From Euzebya tangerina (GTDB lineage: Bacteria; Actinomycetota; Nitriliruptoria; Euzebyales; Euzebyaceae): a stretch of DNA of 64,000 nt. The translations under genes and the position numbers were made by a program. The notes below the pieces were generated by a model. The model was not told where the DNA came from, ran no database searches, and saw only the letters and a list, made by a program, of their open reading frames with translations. Location of the stretch: the NCBI RefSeq assembly GCF_003074135.1, contig NZ_PPDK01000003.1:310001-374000 (forward strand), given 5' to 3'. The first letter of the stretch is position 1. The number at the start of each line of letters is the position of its first letter. This document shows positions 43,469 through 53,685 of this stretch, in pieces.

Positions 43469-46400
43469 ATGGGACACACCCGTCTTTCCCGAGCACATCG
43501 ACACGTGCTCCTCCTCGGCAGCGTCATCGCCATGATCCTGGCTCTGATGCCTGCCATCCCCGGTCTCGCCGAGTCCGCGCAATCCGCAGACGAGCGCACC
43601 GAGACCACCGTCGCAGATCAACGAGACCAACTCGAGGAGGCCGGCGCTCGTGCGGTCCCCGCCGCAGGGGTGAACCAGTTCATCCCAGGTGAGAGCGAGA
43701 CCGGCCTGTGGATCGTCCGACTGACGGAGGACTCGTTGGCCGCCCACGCCGAGGGGCGGGCCGAGTTCCAGCAGGAGGGGGCGAACGGTGCCCGCCTGGA
43801 CGCGAACTCCGACGCCGCAGTGGCCTACTCCCAGCAGCTGACCAGCCGCCAGGACGTGGTGCTGGAGAGCGTCACCGATGTCCTCGAGCGTGAGGTGGAG
43901 GTGGCCTACCGCTACACCGCAGCCTTCAACGGATTCGCCGTCGAGGTGTCGGCGAACGAGGCCAGCAGCATCGCAGCGCTTCCGGGCGTTGCCAGCGTGC
44001 AGCCCGACTTCGTCCGCCAGCTGACCTCAGATGTCGGTCCCTCCTACATCAACGCCCTCGAGTACGTCGACGACGTGGTCTCGCCGCTGATCGAGACCGA
44101 CACCGGCACGGGCACGTTGGGTGAGGGGATGGTCGCCGGCATCCTGGACTCCGGCATCTCGCCCGCCAACCCCTCCTTCGCGGCCAGCGTCCCGGTCGCC
44201 GACGGCGGCGACGGCTACGTCCACACCTACGACGGCGACTACCTCGGGGTCTGCGACCCGACGAACGACAGCTCGGACCCGCTGAACCTGCCCGACCCGT
44301 TCTGCAACGACAAGCTCATCGGTGCCTGGAACTTCGTACCGGTGGCCCAGTCGGAGTTCGGCGCCCGCGACGACGACGGTCACGGGTCGCACACGGCCTC
44401 GACGACCGCCGGAAATCAGGTGCTCGCCACCATCGGTGACACCGAGACCGAGACGCAGGTCACCATCTCCGGTGTGGCTCCCCACGCCCACATCATCTCC
44501 TACCGCGTCTGCGACATCGGGGGCTGCCCCGGCTCGGCGATCCTGGCCGGGATCAACCAGACGGTGCTCGACGGCATCGTCGACGTGATCAACTACTCCA
44601 TCGGTTCGAGCGCACCGGCTCGGCCCTGGGAGGACCCTGACACGTTGGCCTTCCTCGACGCTCGCGCGGCCGGCATCTTCGTCGCCACCTCCAACGGCAA
44701 CTCGGGACCGCTGCCGGCGACCGTCGGCTCTCCTGCCGGCACGCCCTGGATGACCAGCGTCGGTGCCAGCCAGCACAGCCGGTCCTACCTGCAGACCCTC
44801 GACGTCATCGAGGGATCCACGGTGGTCGACAGCTTCACCGGCAAGGGCTTCACACCCGGTCTGCCCGATGCTGCACCGATCGTCTACGCCGGCGATTTCG
44901 GTAGTCCGCTGTGCATCCCCGAGGACTTCGAGCCCGGCACCGACTTCTCCGGCCAGATCGTGATCTGTGACCGCGGCGAGATCGGCCGGGTCCAGAAGAG
45001 CGTCAACGTCGCTGAACTCGGTGCCGTCGGCTTCATCCACGTCAACGACCCCGTCAACTCCGCGTCATTGAGCGGCGACGCCTTCGCACTGCCCGGCATC
45101 CACCTGACCGACGTCGATGGTGGTGCCCTGAAGGACCTGGTCGCCGCCGGCGCGGTCGAGGGGACGATCAGCCCGACCGAGGCCGTCATCGACGACGACT
45201 TCGGTCTGCTGCAGGCCTCGTTCTCCTCCCGCGGGCCGAACCGCGGCGTGGACTACCTGACCCCGGACGTCACCGCTCCCGGTGTCGACATCATCGCCGC
45301 GATCGGCATCGCCACCGCGGCCAACAACGCACCGGTGGAGTGGGGCTTCCTCTCGGGAACGTCGATGTCCTCACCGCACGTCGCAGGCGCTGGTGTCCTG
45401 CTGGCTGCCGCCCACCCCGAGTGGACGCCAGCCGAGATCCAGTCCGCTCTGATGCTGACGGCGCGGTACGACGGCCTCCTGAAGGAGGACAACGCCACGC
45501 CGAGTGATCCGTACGACCACGGGGCCGGCTACGTCGACGTCGACTCTGCCAACGACACCGGTCTGATCATGGATGCGCCGCTGATCGAGTACACCGACGC
45601 CAACCCGGCTGAGGGTGGCGACCCGACCGACCTCAACCACGCCTCGCTGTCGAACCAGGACTGCCTGGACAGCTGCAGCTGGACCCGGACCATGACGCCG
45701 CTCATCGAGGGCGACTGGGTGGTGTCTGTCGTGAGCGATGACGGACTGGACCTGACCACGAGCGCCGATGGCGTGGAGGTCAGCACCACACCGGACACCG
45801 ACTTCGACATCGAGGTGACCGCCTCGGTGACCGGCGCACCGGTCGGGGAGCCGCTGTTCGGGCGCGTCGTCTTCGATGCCGACGACCCGTCGGTCCCGGA
45901 TGCCCACCTGACCGTCGCCGTGATCCCCTCCGCCGGAGTGGTTCCGGACGAGATCGTCGCCGACACCCGTCGTGACGCGGGCAGCGTCGTCGAGGAGGGC
46001 CTGGAGACCATCGCGGCCGACCCGCTCGAGATCGAGGTCACCGGCCTCGTCGCCGGCGACGTCACCGAGGGTGCGGTCCCGCAGGACCCGACCAACGACG
46101 AGATCTACGACACCGACAGCGGCACCGAGACCACCGTCGTCGAGGTACCTGCGGGCACCAGTCGCTTCATCGCCGAGATCGTGGACTCCGAAGCGCCGGA
46201 CCTCGACCTCTTCGTCGGGACCGGTGACACTCCGTCTGCCGAGACGGAGTTGTGCCGGTCGACCTCGGCCACGGCCGCGGAGTTCTGCGAGCTGACTGAT
46301 CCGGAGGCCGGCACCTACTGGATCCTGGTCCAGAACTGGACCGCCTCGGCACCCGATGCCGTGGACGCCTACTCCCTGTCGACCGTCCTGGTCGGCGGCG

Positions 46401-48634
46401 ACGAGGGCAACCTCGCCGTGATCCCGTCCGTGGAGTCGCCCGACTTGGGTGTCCCCTACGACCTGACCGTCGCCTACGACGAGGAGATGGAACCAGGCCG
46501 CAGCTACTACGGCACGATCACCCTCAGCTCGGATGAGAACCTCATCGGGACCATCCCGGTGACGATCAACCGCTTCGAGGACGACGTGGTCAAGACGGCG
46601 AACGTCGAGGAAGCCGAGACCGGTGACACCGTCAGCTACACCATCGAGGTGCTCGACAACGTCACCGACACCGACATCGAGTACGAGATAGTCGACGAGC
46701 TGCCCGACGGCATGGAGTTGGTGGAGGACTCGATCCAGGTCGACGGGGAAGACCCCGGCGATGAGGTGTCGGTCGACGACAACACCATCACCTGGACCCC
46801 CACCCAGCCGACGCTGGTCGGCTTGGACGGAACCTACGAGGTGGTGGTCGGTGACCCCGCCGGCTCAGACCTCGAGATCTCCTGCTTCAACAACTTCAGC
46901 TACCTGGACCTCACCGCGTTCGGCATTCCACCCGGTCCTGACTTCGACGGCGACCTGTTCGCCTTCACCGCCTTCGCCACGGGTGAGCCGTTGCCGTTCT
47001 ACGAGGACGCCTACCCGGGTGTGGTCTTCACCTCCGATGGTTACCTCGACTACACCTACGACGGCATCGTCTTCGACGGCGCCACCATCCCCGATCCGGC
47101 GGACCCGAACGGCATCACCGCGCTGCTGATGCAGGACCTGGTGGTCTCGGCGGATCTGACCCCGGGATCGCAGACGGGCATCCGTCTGGCGTCGACCGGC
47201 GACACGCCGGGCGCGCTGTGGATCGTCGACTACGACACCGTCGCCCCTGCGGGTGGCGGAGCCCCGTCGACCTTCCAGTTCACCGGCGTCCGCGGTGTCT
47301 CCGACGCCCCTGGCGTCTACGAGTTCGGCATCGGGTTCGAGACCGTTGGCGACCTGTCAGAGACGGCAACCGTCGGGGTCGAGAACACCACGGGCACCAT
47401 CGGGACCGCCATCTCGAGCCTGGGTGACGGCGTCGATGACATCGTCGACGGCGCGACCTTCTGCTTCGACTACGTGGGCCCGTCCTTGGACCCGACGGTC
47501 CTCACCTTCGACGCCACGGTGGCCGAGGGTGTGGAGGGCACAGTGACCAACCAGGCCATCTCGATCGACACGGCTGACCCGTTCAGCCAGCTGGTCCCGA
47601 CCAGCGCCTCGGTCGAGGTGACCGACACGCGCCCTGAGCCGACGGACCCCCCGACGGAGCCAACGGACCCGCCAACCGAGCCCACCGACCCCCCGACCGA
47701 GCCCACCGACCCACCGACCGAGCCGACCGACCCCCCGACAGGTGAGGTGGAGCGTCTGGCCGGACTCAGCCGGATCGAGACGGCCGTCGCCATCTCCCAG
47801 AACCTCTTCCCCGAGGACGGGAGTGCCGACGCGGTGATCATCGCTCGGGCCGACATCCCCTTCGATGCCCTCGCATCCACGCCGCTGGCACCGGAGCTGA
47901 ACGGCCCGCTGCTGCTCAGCCCGACGGCTGAGTTGCACCCCGCGACGTTGGCGGAGATCGAGCGCGTGCTGGCTGACGACGGCCAGGTGATCGTGCTCGG
48001 TGGCACGGCCGCGCTCTCCGCCGAGGTGGAGGCCGAACTTGCCGCGCAGGGCGACGTCACCCGACTGTCCGGTCCCACCCGTGTGGAGACCGCGCTCGAC
48101 GTGGCCGACTTCATCGGTGATCCGGATGCCATCCTGATCGCCAGCGCCGACAACTTCCCGGACGCGCTGACCGGTGGTGCGGCGGCAGCCCAGGCCGACG
48201 GTCTGGTGCTGCTCTCACCCGAGGCCAGCGCACACCCCGCCGTCGTCGCCTACCTGGAGGACCGGCCGGACACCGACGTGTTCGCCATCGGCGGGCCTGC
48301 CGCCGGTGTCTTCCCTGACGCAACCGCGATCAGCGGAACGGGCCGGGAGGCCACAGCACGACTCGTCGCCGAGGAGTTCTTCGACGACCCGACCACGATT
48401 GGCCTGGCCGTCGGCAACAACTTCGCCGACGCGCTGACGGGTGGCGCTCATGCGGCACTCTCTGGCGGACCGGTCCTGTTGACCCCCACCGACCTGCTCC
48501 ACCCGGAGGTGGAGGCCTACATCTGCGGAACCGGCCCAGCTGACGGCTTCATCTACGGCGGTACGGCCGCGATCGATGAGAGCGTCGAGGACGCCTTCAC
48601 CGACCGGCTGAGCGGGGAGGGCTGCGACAGCTAG
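43469..48634 (+). CDS. Large secreted subtilisin-like peptidase with cell-wall-binding repeats
   Basis: 1721-aa exported protease. In order: signal peptide (about 11-34); inhibitor-I9-like propeptide (about 60-185); S8 catalytic domain with D227 (ILDSGISP), H305 (DGHGSHTAS) and S632 (SGTSMSSPHVAG); an inserted PA domain (about 450-565); a fibronectin-like Fn-3 region; a pre-peptidase C-type domain (about 870-980); a DUF11-like adhesion domain (about 1035-1120); a PTEPTDP linker (1390-1424); and three CWB2 repeats to the end (ERLAGLSRIETAVA, TRLSGPTRVETALD, ISGTGREATARLVA). The CWB2 repeats probably hold it on the cell wall. It is transcribed alone; hairpins follow at 48652-48731. Confidence 0.93.
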   Translation: MGHTRLSRAHRHVLLLGSVIAMILALMPAIPGLAESAQSADERTETTVADQRDQLEEAGARAVPAAGVNQFIPGESETGLWIVRLTEDSLAAHAEGRAEFQQEGANGARLDANSDAAVAYSQQLTSRQDVVLESVTDVLEREVEVAYRYTAAFNGFAVEVSANEASSIAALPGVASVQPDFVRQLTSDVGPSYINALEYVDDVVSPLIETDTGTGTLGEGMVAGILDSGISPANPSFAASVPVADGGDGYVHTYDGDYLGVCDPTNDSSDPLNLPDPFCNDKLIGAWNFVPVAQSEFGARDDDGHGSHTASTTAGNQVLATIGDTETETQVTISGVAPHAHIISYRVCDIGGCPGSAILAGINQTVLDGIVDVINYSIGSSAPARPWEDPDTLAFLDARAAGIFVATSNGNSGPLPATVGSPAGTPWMTSVGASQHSRSYLQTLDVIEGSTVVDSFTGKGFTPGLPDAAPIVYAGDFGSPLCIPEDFEPGTDFSGQIVICDRGEIGRVQKSVNVAELGAVGFIHVNDPVNSASLSGDAFALPGIHLTDVDGGALKDLVAAGAVEGTISPTEAVIDDDFGLLQASFSSRGPNRGVDYLTPDVTAPGVDIIAAIGIATAANNAPVEWGFLSGTSMSSPHVAGAGVLLAAAHPEWTPAEIQSALMLTARYDGLLKEDNATPSDPYDHGAGYVDVDSANDTGLIMDAPLIEYTDANPAEGGDPTDLNHASLSNQDCLDSCSWTRTMTPLIEGDWVVSVVSDDGLDLTTSADGVEVSTTPDTDFDIEVTASVTGAPVGEPLFGRVVFDADDPSVPDAHLTVAVIPSAGVVPDEIVADTRRDAGSVVEEGLETIAADPLEIEVTGLVAGDVTEGAVPQDPTNDEIYDTDSGTETTVVEVPAGTSRFIAEIVDSEAPDLDLFVGTGDTPSAETELCRSTSATAAEFCELTDPEAGTYWILVQNWTASAPDAVDAYSLSTVLVGGDEGNLAVIPSVESPDLGVPYDLTVAYDEEMEPGRSYYGTITLSSDENLIGTIPVTINRFEDDVVKTANVEEAETGDTVSYTIEVLDNVTDTDIEYEIVDELPDGMELVEDSIQVDGEDPGDEVSVDDNTITWTPTQPTLVGLDGTYEVVVGDPAGSDLEISCFNNFSYLDLTAFGIPPGPDFDGDLFAFTAFATGEPLPFYEDAYPGVVFTSDGYLDYTYDGIVFDGATIPDPADPNGITALLMQDLVVSADLTPGSQTGIRLASTGDTPGALWIVDYDTVAPAGGGAPSTFQFTGVRGVSDAPGVYEFGIGFETVGDLSETATVGVENTTGTIGTAISSLGDGVDDIVDGATFCFDYVGPSLDPTVLTFDATVAEGVEGTVTNQAISIDTADPFSQLVPTSASVEVTDTRPEPTDPPTEPTDPPTEPTDPPTEPTDPPTEPTDPPTGEVERLAGLSRIETAVAISQNLFPEDGSADAVIIARADIPFDALASTPLAPELNGPLLLSPTAELHPATLAEIERVLADDGQVIVLGGTAALSAEVEAELAAQGDVTRLSGPTRVETALDVADFIGDPDAILIASADNFPDALTGGAAAAQADGLVLLSPEASAHPAVVAYLEDRPDTDVFAIGGPAAGVFPDATAISGTGREATARLVAEEFFDDPTTIGLAVGNNFADALTGGAHAALSGGPVLLTPTDLLHPEVEAYICGTGPADGFIYGGTAAIDESVEDAFTDRLSGEGCDS
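47636..47740 (+). repeat. 21-bp repeat encoding EPTDPPT linker
   Basis: Five units of 21 bp encode EPTDPPT before the cell-wall-binding repeats of the large subtilase. The copies differ at third codon positions, so unlike the WDGQR repeat they are old or under selection at protein level only. Confidence 0.93.
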
Positions 48635-48651
48635 TCACGCCCGGAAGCACG

Positions 48652-48678
48652 ACGGCCGCCCCGATTCGGGGCGGCCGT
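48652..48678. terminator. GC-rich hairpin after the large subtilase gene
   Basis: ACGGCCGCCCC (48652-48662) pairs perfectly with GGGGCGGCCGT (48668-48678) around GATTC. It lies 18 bp after the stop codon and is followed by a short T-rich stretch (ctgtggttctga). Confidence 0.8.
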
Positions 48679-48692
48679 CTGTGGTTCTGAGT

Positions 48693-48731
48693 GGGTGGAC
48701 TTCCTGCCGCTAGGCGGCGGGAAGTCCACCC
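48693..48731. terminator. 39-nt near-perfect palindrome between convergent genes
   Basis: GGGTGGACTTCCTGCCGC (48693-48710) pairs with GCGGCGGGAAGTCCACCC (48714-48731), 17 of 18 positions with one G-T wobble on the RNA, around a 3-nt TAG loop. It stands 8 bp beyond the acs stop on the minus strand and 15 bp after another hairpin. It is probably the acs terminator. Confidence 0.65.
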
Positions 48732-48738
48732 GCCCTAT

Positions 48739-50700
<1,962 letters not shown>

Positions 50701-50767
50701 GGGAACGCGGCTCCGTATCGCTGGATGATCGAGTGGCGTGTCGGTCGGTGATCTAGCCTACAAACGC

Positions 50768-51625
50768 ATGGTTGCACAGTTCCTGGAAGGCACGCCGGTC
50801 GCCGAAGCCGTTCTCGATGCTGCCGCAGCACGCGTCGCCGAGATGGCGGAGCAGGGGGTGACGCCGGGGCTGGGGACGATCCTCGTGGGCGACGACGGGC
50901 CCTCGGCCGGCTACGTGCGGAAGAAGCACGAGGCGTGCGAGCGGATCGGGTTGGCCTCGTTCAACATCGAGATCCCGGCGGGGGCGGGTCAGACGGCCCT
51001 GCTCGAGGCCGTGGACGCCTTCAACGGCAACGACGAGGTGGACGGCTACATCATCCAGCACCCGGTGCCCGACGGCTTCGACTTCAACGCGGCACTGGCC
51101 AGGATGGACCCGCAGAAGGACGCGGACGGGCTGCACCCGACCAACCTGGGACGGCTGGTGCTGCAGGAGCCGGGGCCGGTCCCCTGCACCCCGGCAGGCA
51201 TCCAGGCCATGCTCACCCACTACGGAATCGACACGGCGGGCAAGAACGTCGTCGTGGTCGGCCGCGGCCCGACGCTCGGACGTCCCATGGCGCTGATGCT
51301 GTCCAACAAGGGCGCGGGCGGCGATGCGGCGGTGACGGTTGTTCACTCCCGCGTCCCAGACCTGGCCGAGTACACGCGTGCCGCCGACATCGTGATCGGC
51401 GCGGTGGGCGTGCCGAACATCATCCAGCCCGACATGGTCCGCCCCGGCGCCGTCGTGGTGAGCGGTGGGATCACCTGGGAGGGGCGGAAGCTGCTGCCTG
51501 ACGTGGACGAGTCGGTCGCCGAGGTCGCCTCCTGGATCACCCCCCGTCTTGGCGGTGTCGGGCCGACCACCGTGGCGATGCTGCTCAACAACACGGTCGC
51601 TGCCGCGGAGCGCCGCGTGCACTGA
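50768..51625 (+). CDS. folD: Methylenetetrahydrofolate dehydrogenase/cyclohydrolase
   Basis: 285-aa bifunctional FolD converting methylene-THF to 10-formyl-THF. The active-site SAGYVRKKHEACERIG has the Tyr and Lys of the family, DGYIIQHPVPDGF the substrate loop, and VVVVGRGPTLGRPMALML the NADP-binding motif; GGVGPTTVAMLL closes the protein. I start at the ATG at 50768 because the upstream in-frame GTG at 50738 adds ten residues the family lacks. It links methyl-group oxidation (MetF, dehydrogenase-GcvT) with Fhs and with the purine formyltransferases PurN and PurH in the same window. Confidence 0.95.
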   Translation: MVAQFLEGTPVAEAVLDAAAARVAEMAEQGVTPGLGTILVGDDGPSAGYVRKKHEACERIGLASFNIEIPAGAGQTALLEAVDAFNGNDEVDGYIIQHPVPDGFDFNAALARMDPQKDADGLHPTNLGRLVLQEPGPVPCTPAGIQAMLTHYGIDTAGKNVVVVGRGPTLGRPMALMLSNKGAGGDAAVTVVHSRVPDLAEYTRAADIVIGAVGVPNIIQPDMVRPGAVVVSGGITWEGRKLLPDVDESVAEVASWITPRLGGVGPTTVAMLLNNTVAAAERRVH

Positions 51626-51656
51626 GCCGATGTGGAGCCGGGTCGCCACGGTCGCG

Positions 51657-52250
51657 CTAGCCAGGCGCCAGCACCTCGAGGGTGACCAGCGTGGGTCCCG
51701 AGTCGACGGTGATCCCGATGACCTGACCCGCCCCGACCGTCAGGTCGATCCGGTCGAACCCGGCATCGGGCAGCCGGTCGTTGATCGTGACGACGGTCTG
51801 CAGCCCAGTCGCCAGGTTGGTCACGCGGACGTCGGTGCCGAACTCCAGGGTCGGATGGGCGGCGGTCGGGCCCTGCGGGTCGAAGGTGTCGCCGCTGGCC
51901 GTGGTCGTGCTCGTGATGCCCGGTCCGTACACCGTCGCCGTGGCGTCGAACGCCTCGACCACCTCACGCTGTCCTGCGGCCTCGGAGCCCTGCGCGGTGC
52001 TCTGGTCCGTGGTCGCGGTCCCAGACTCGGTTGCAGATGACTCAGGGGCATCGGCGTCACCACCGACCAGCACCCGGATCAGCAACCAGAGCACCAGCAG
52101 GGCCGTGAGCACGAGCAGCACCGCGTAGACGATGACGCCGCGCTCGGTCAGTCGGGTGCCGTCAGGCACCAGACCGATCCGTCGGGCGCCGGACTCGATG
52201 CGGTCGGCGATGTGCTGCAGGTCAGGACGGCGGGCGTCTGGGTCGATCAC
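51657..52250 (-). CDS. Membrane-anchored RlpA-like double-psi beta-barrel protein
   Basis: 197-aa protein with a cytoplasmic N-terminus of about 45 residues, a single transmembrane helix (about 46-68), a Thr/Ser/Gln-rich linker and a C-terminal RlpA-like barrel (ATVYGPGITSTTTASGDTFDP, then AHPTLEFGTDVRVTNLATG, then INDRLPDAGFDRIDLTVGA). RlpA-type domains bind or cleave denuded peptidoglycan. The RlpA catalytic Asp and His positions look only partly kept (SGDTFDP and AHPTLEFG are present). I start at GTG 52250; an upstream frame to 52364 overlaps the neighbouring kinase gene end. It follows the kinase gene by 44 bp on the same strand. Confidence 0.72.
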   Translation of the reverse strand: MIDPDARRPDLQHIADRIESGARRIGLVPDGTRLTERGVIVYAVLLVLTALLVLWLLIRVLVGGDADAPESSATESGTATTDQSTAQGSEAAGQREVVEAFDATATVYGPGITSTTTASGDTFDPQGPTAAHPTLEFGTDVRVTNLATGLQTVVTINDRLPDAGFDRIDLTVGAGQVIGITVDSGPTLVTLEVLAPG

Positions 52251-52294
52251 AGGGCGGCACCGTAGCGGCTGAGCCCCCGACCGGCTCACAACGC

Positions 52295-53626
52295 TCAGCC
52301 CCCGCCAGTCACCACCAGCCGTGGCAGGCCACCGAGGATGCGAGGGATCAAGCCGATCATCCACACCAGGGTCCAGGCCGAGCGACGTCGGACGTGCACC
52401 AGCCGTCTCGCCGTGCCGATCAGCGCAAGCGTCACCACGACGACCAGCGGGACCACGGCCGCGGCCTGGCTGGTCACGGCCAGTGCCACACCGCCGACTG
52501 CCACCAGGATCAGGCCGGCGATGACGTCCGCCAGCCAGGTGGCCCGCGGGTCGCCGTACGCCTGGCGTCCCGAGAGCAGCTCACTCCACGCCCACGGCGG
52601 CGCGAACAGCCCGAGGGCCGCCCGGCGGGTCAGGACGTGGGTGAGGAGGTGGGCAGCAACGGCGCCGATGAGCACCGACCGCACGAGCGTGGCGTCGATG
52701 AGGGAGGGCTGGGTCTGCCGGGCAGCCCAGACCGTCGCCGGGATCACCGTCACGGCCGTCAGTGCGACGAGCGCCCATCGGGGCCCGCCGATCAGCCGCT
52801 CCGGCGGGTCATGTCGGAGCGGTGGCACCAGTCGGGTGGCCAGGTCCTGCTCGCCCCGTACCGGCGTCGGGGGATCGGCCGTGACGGGCCGTGGATCGGT
52901 CAGGTCGGTGCAGCGCAGCGGCCGCGCGGCCGGGTCGGGGTCCAGCGCGGCACACACGGCGCGAGGGAGGTCGTGCGCCCAGGGGTCGCGGAGGACGGGC
53001 ACGAGCGAGCCGCCACGTCGACCGGTGAGCAGCGCGGCTGCCGTCGCCGCCAGCGAGTAGACGTCGGCGAGCGGGCCGAAGTGACCGGAGTGGACCTCGG
53101 GAGCGACGTAGGCGGGCGTGCCGACGCGGGTCAGATCCCGCGTGTCCAACCCCCGCATGGTGGAGGGGTCGACCAGTACCAGCCCATCCCGGGAGGCGAT
53201 CAGGTTGCCCGGCTTCACGTCGCGGTGGATCAGCGGGACGCCCTCGGACCAGGCGCCGGCGTGCAGCAGATCGAGTGCTTCGGCGATGGGGGCCAGGCGC
53301 TCGAGCGCATCCGGGATGGGGCCAACCGACTGGAGCGACGGGCCCTCGACCAGGTCCATCTCGACGAACCCCCAGCCAGCGAGGTCGCCTGCCGTGAAGC
53401 GGCCGCCTCGACTGACCTGAACGAGCGCAGGGTGGTCGATGCGGACCAGCCAGGCACCCCGACGCCGCACCTCCTCGGGGGCCGGGAGCACCGCAGGACG
53501 GACCAGCTTCAGGGCACACGAGGTCCCGTCGGGACGGGTTGCGCACCACACATCCCCCTCGCCGCCGCTGCCGAGCAGCGAGACCAGACGACGATCGGCG
53601 ATCACATCTCCGGGCCCGACCTCCAT
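52295..53626 (-). CDS. Serine/threonine protein kinase with C-terminal membrane helices
   Basis: 443-aa Hanks-type kinase. The glycine loop is LGSGGEGDVW, the VAIK Lys is in CALKLV, the catalytic loop is IHRDVKPGNL, and the activation segment ends in VGTPAYVAPEVHSG. The DFG motif reads DPS: the Mg-binding Asp is kept but Phe-Gly is changed. The C-terminal 190 residues carry about five hydrophobic helices in place of a PASTA sensor. I start at the ATG 53624-53626. It may act on cell-envelope proteins such as the RlpA-like protein downstream, which is inference. Confidence 0.85.
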   Translation of the reverse strand: MEVGPGDVIADRRLVSLLGSGGEGDVWCATRPDGTSCALKLVRPAVLPAPEEVRRRGAWLVRIDHPALVQVSRGGRFTAGDLAGWGFVEMDLVEGPSLQSVGPIPDALERLAPIAEALDLLHAGAWSEGVPLIHRDVKPGNLIASRDGLVLVDPSTMRGLDTRDLTRVGTPAYVAPEVHSGHFGPLADVYSLAATAAALLTGRRGGSLVPVLRDPWAHDLPRAVCAALDPDPAARPLRCTDLTDPRPVTADPPTPVRGEQDLATRLVPPLRHDPPERLIGGPRWALVALTAVTVIPATVWAARQTQPSLIDATLVRSVLIGAVAAHLLTHVLTRRAALGLFAPPWAWSELLSGRQAYGDPRATWLADVIAGLILVAVGGVALAVTSQAAAVVPLVVVVTLALIGTARRLVHVRRRSAWTLVWMIGLIPRILGGLPRLVVTGGG

Positions 53627-53685
53627 ACGACTCCGACGGTAGCGCCGTGGCGGCACCGATCCGACGTCCCGCCCCGCCGTTCGGG

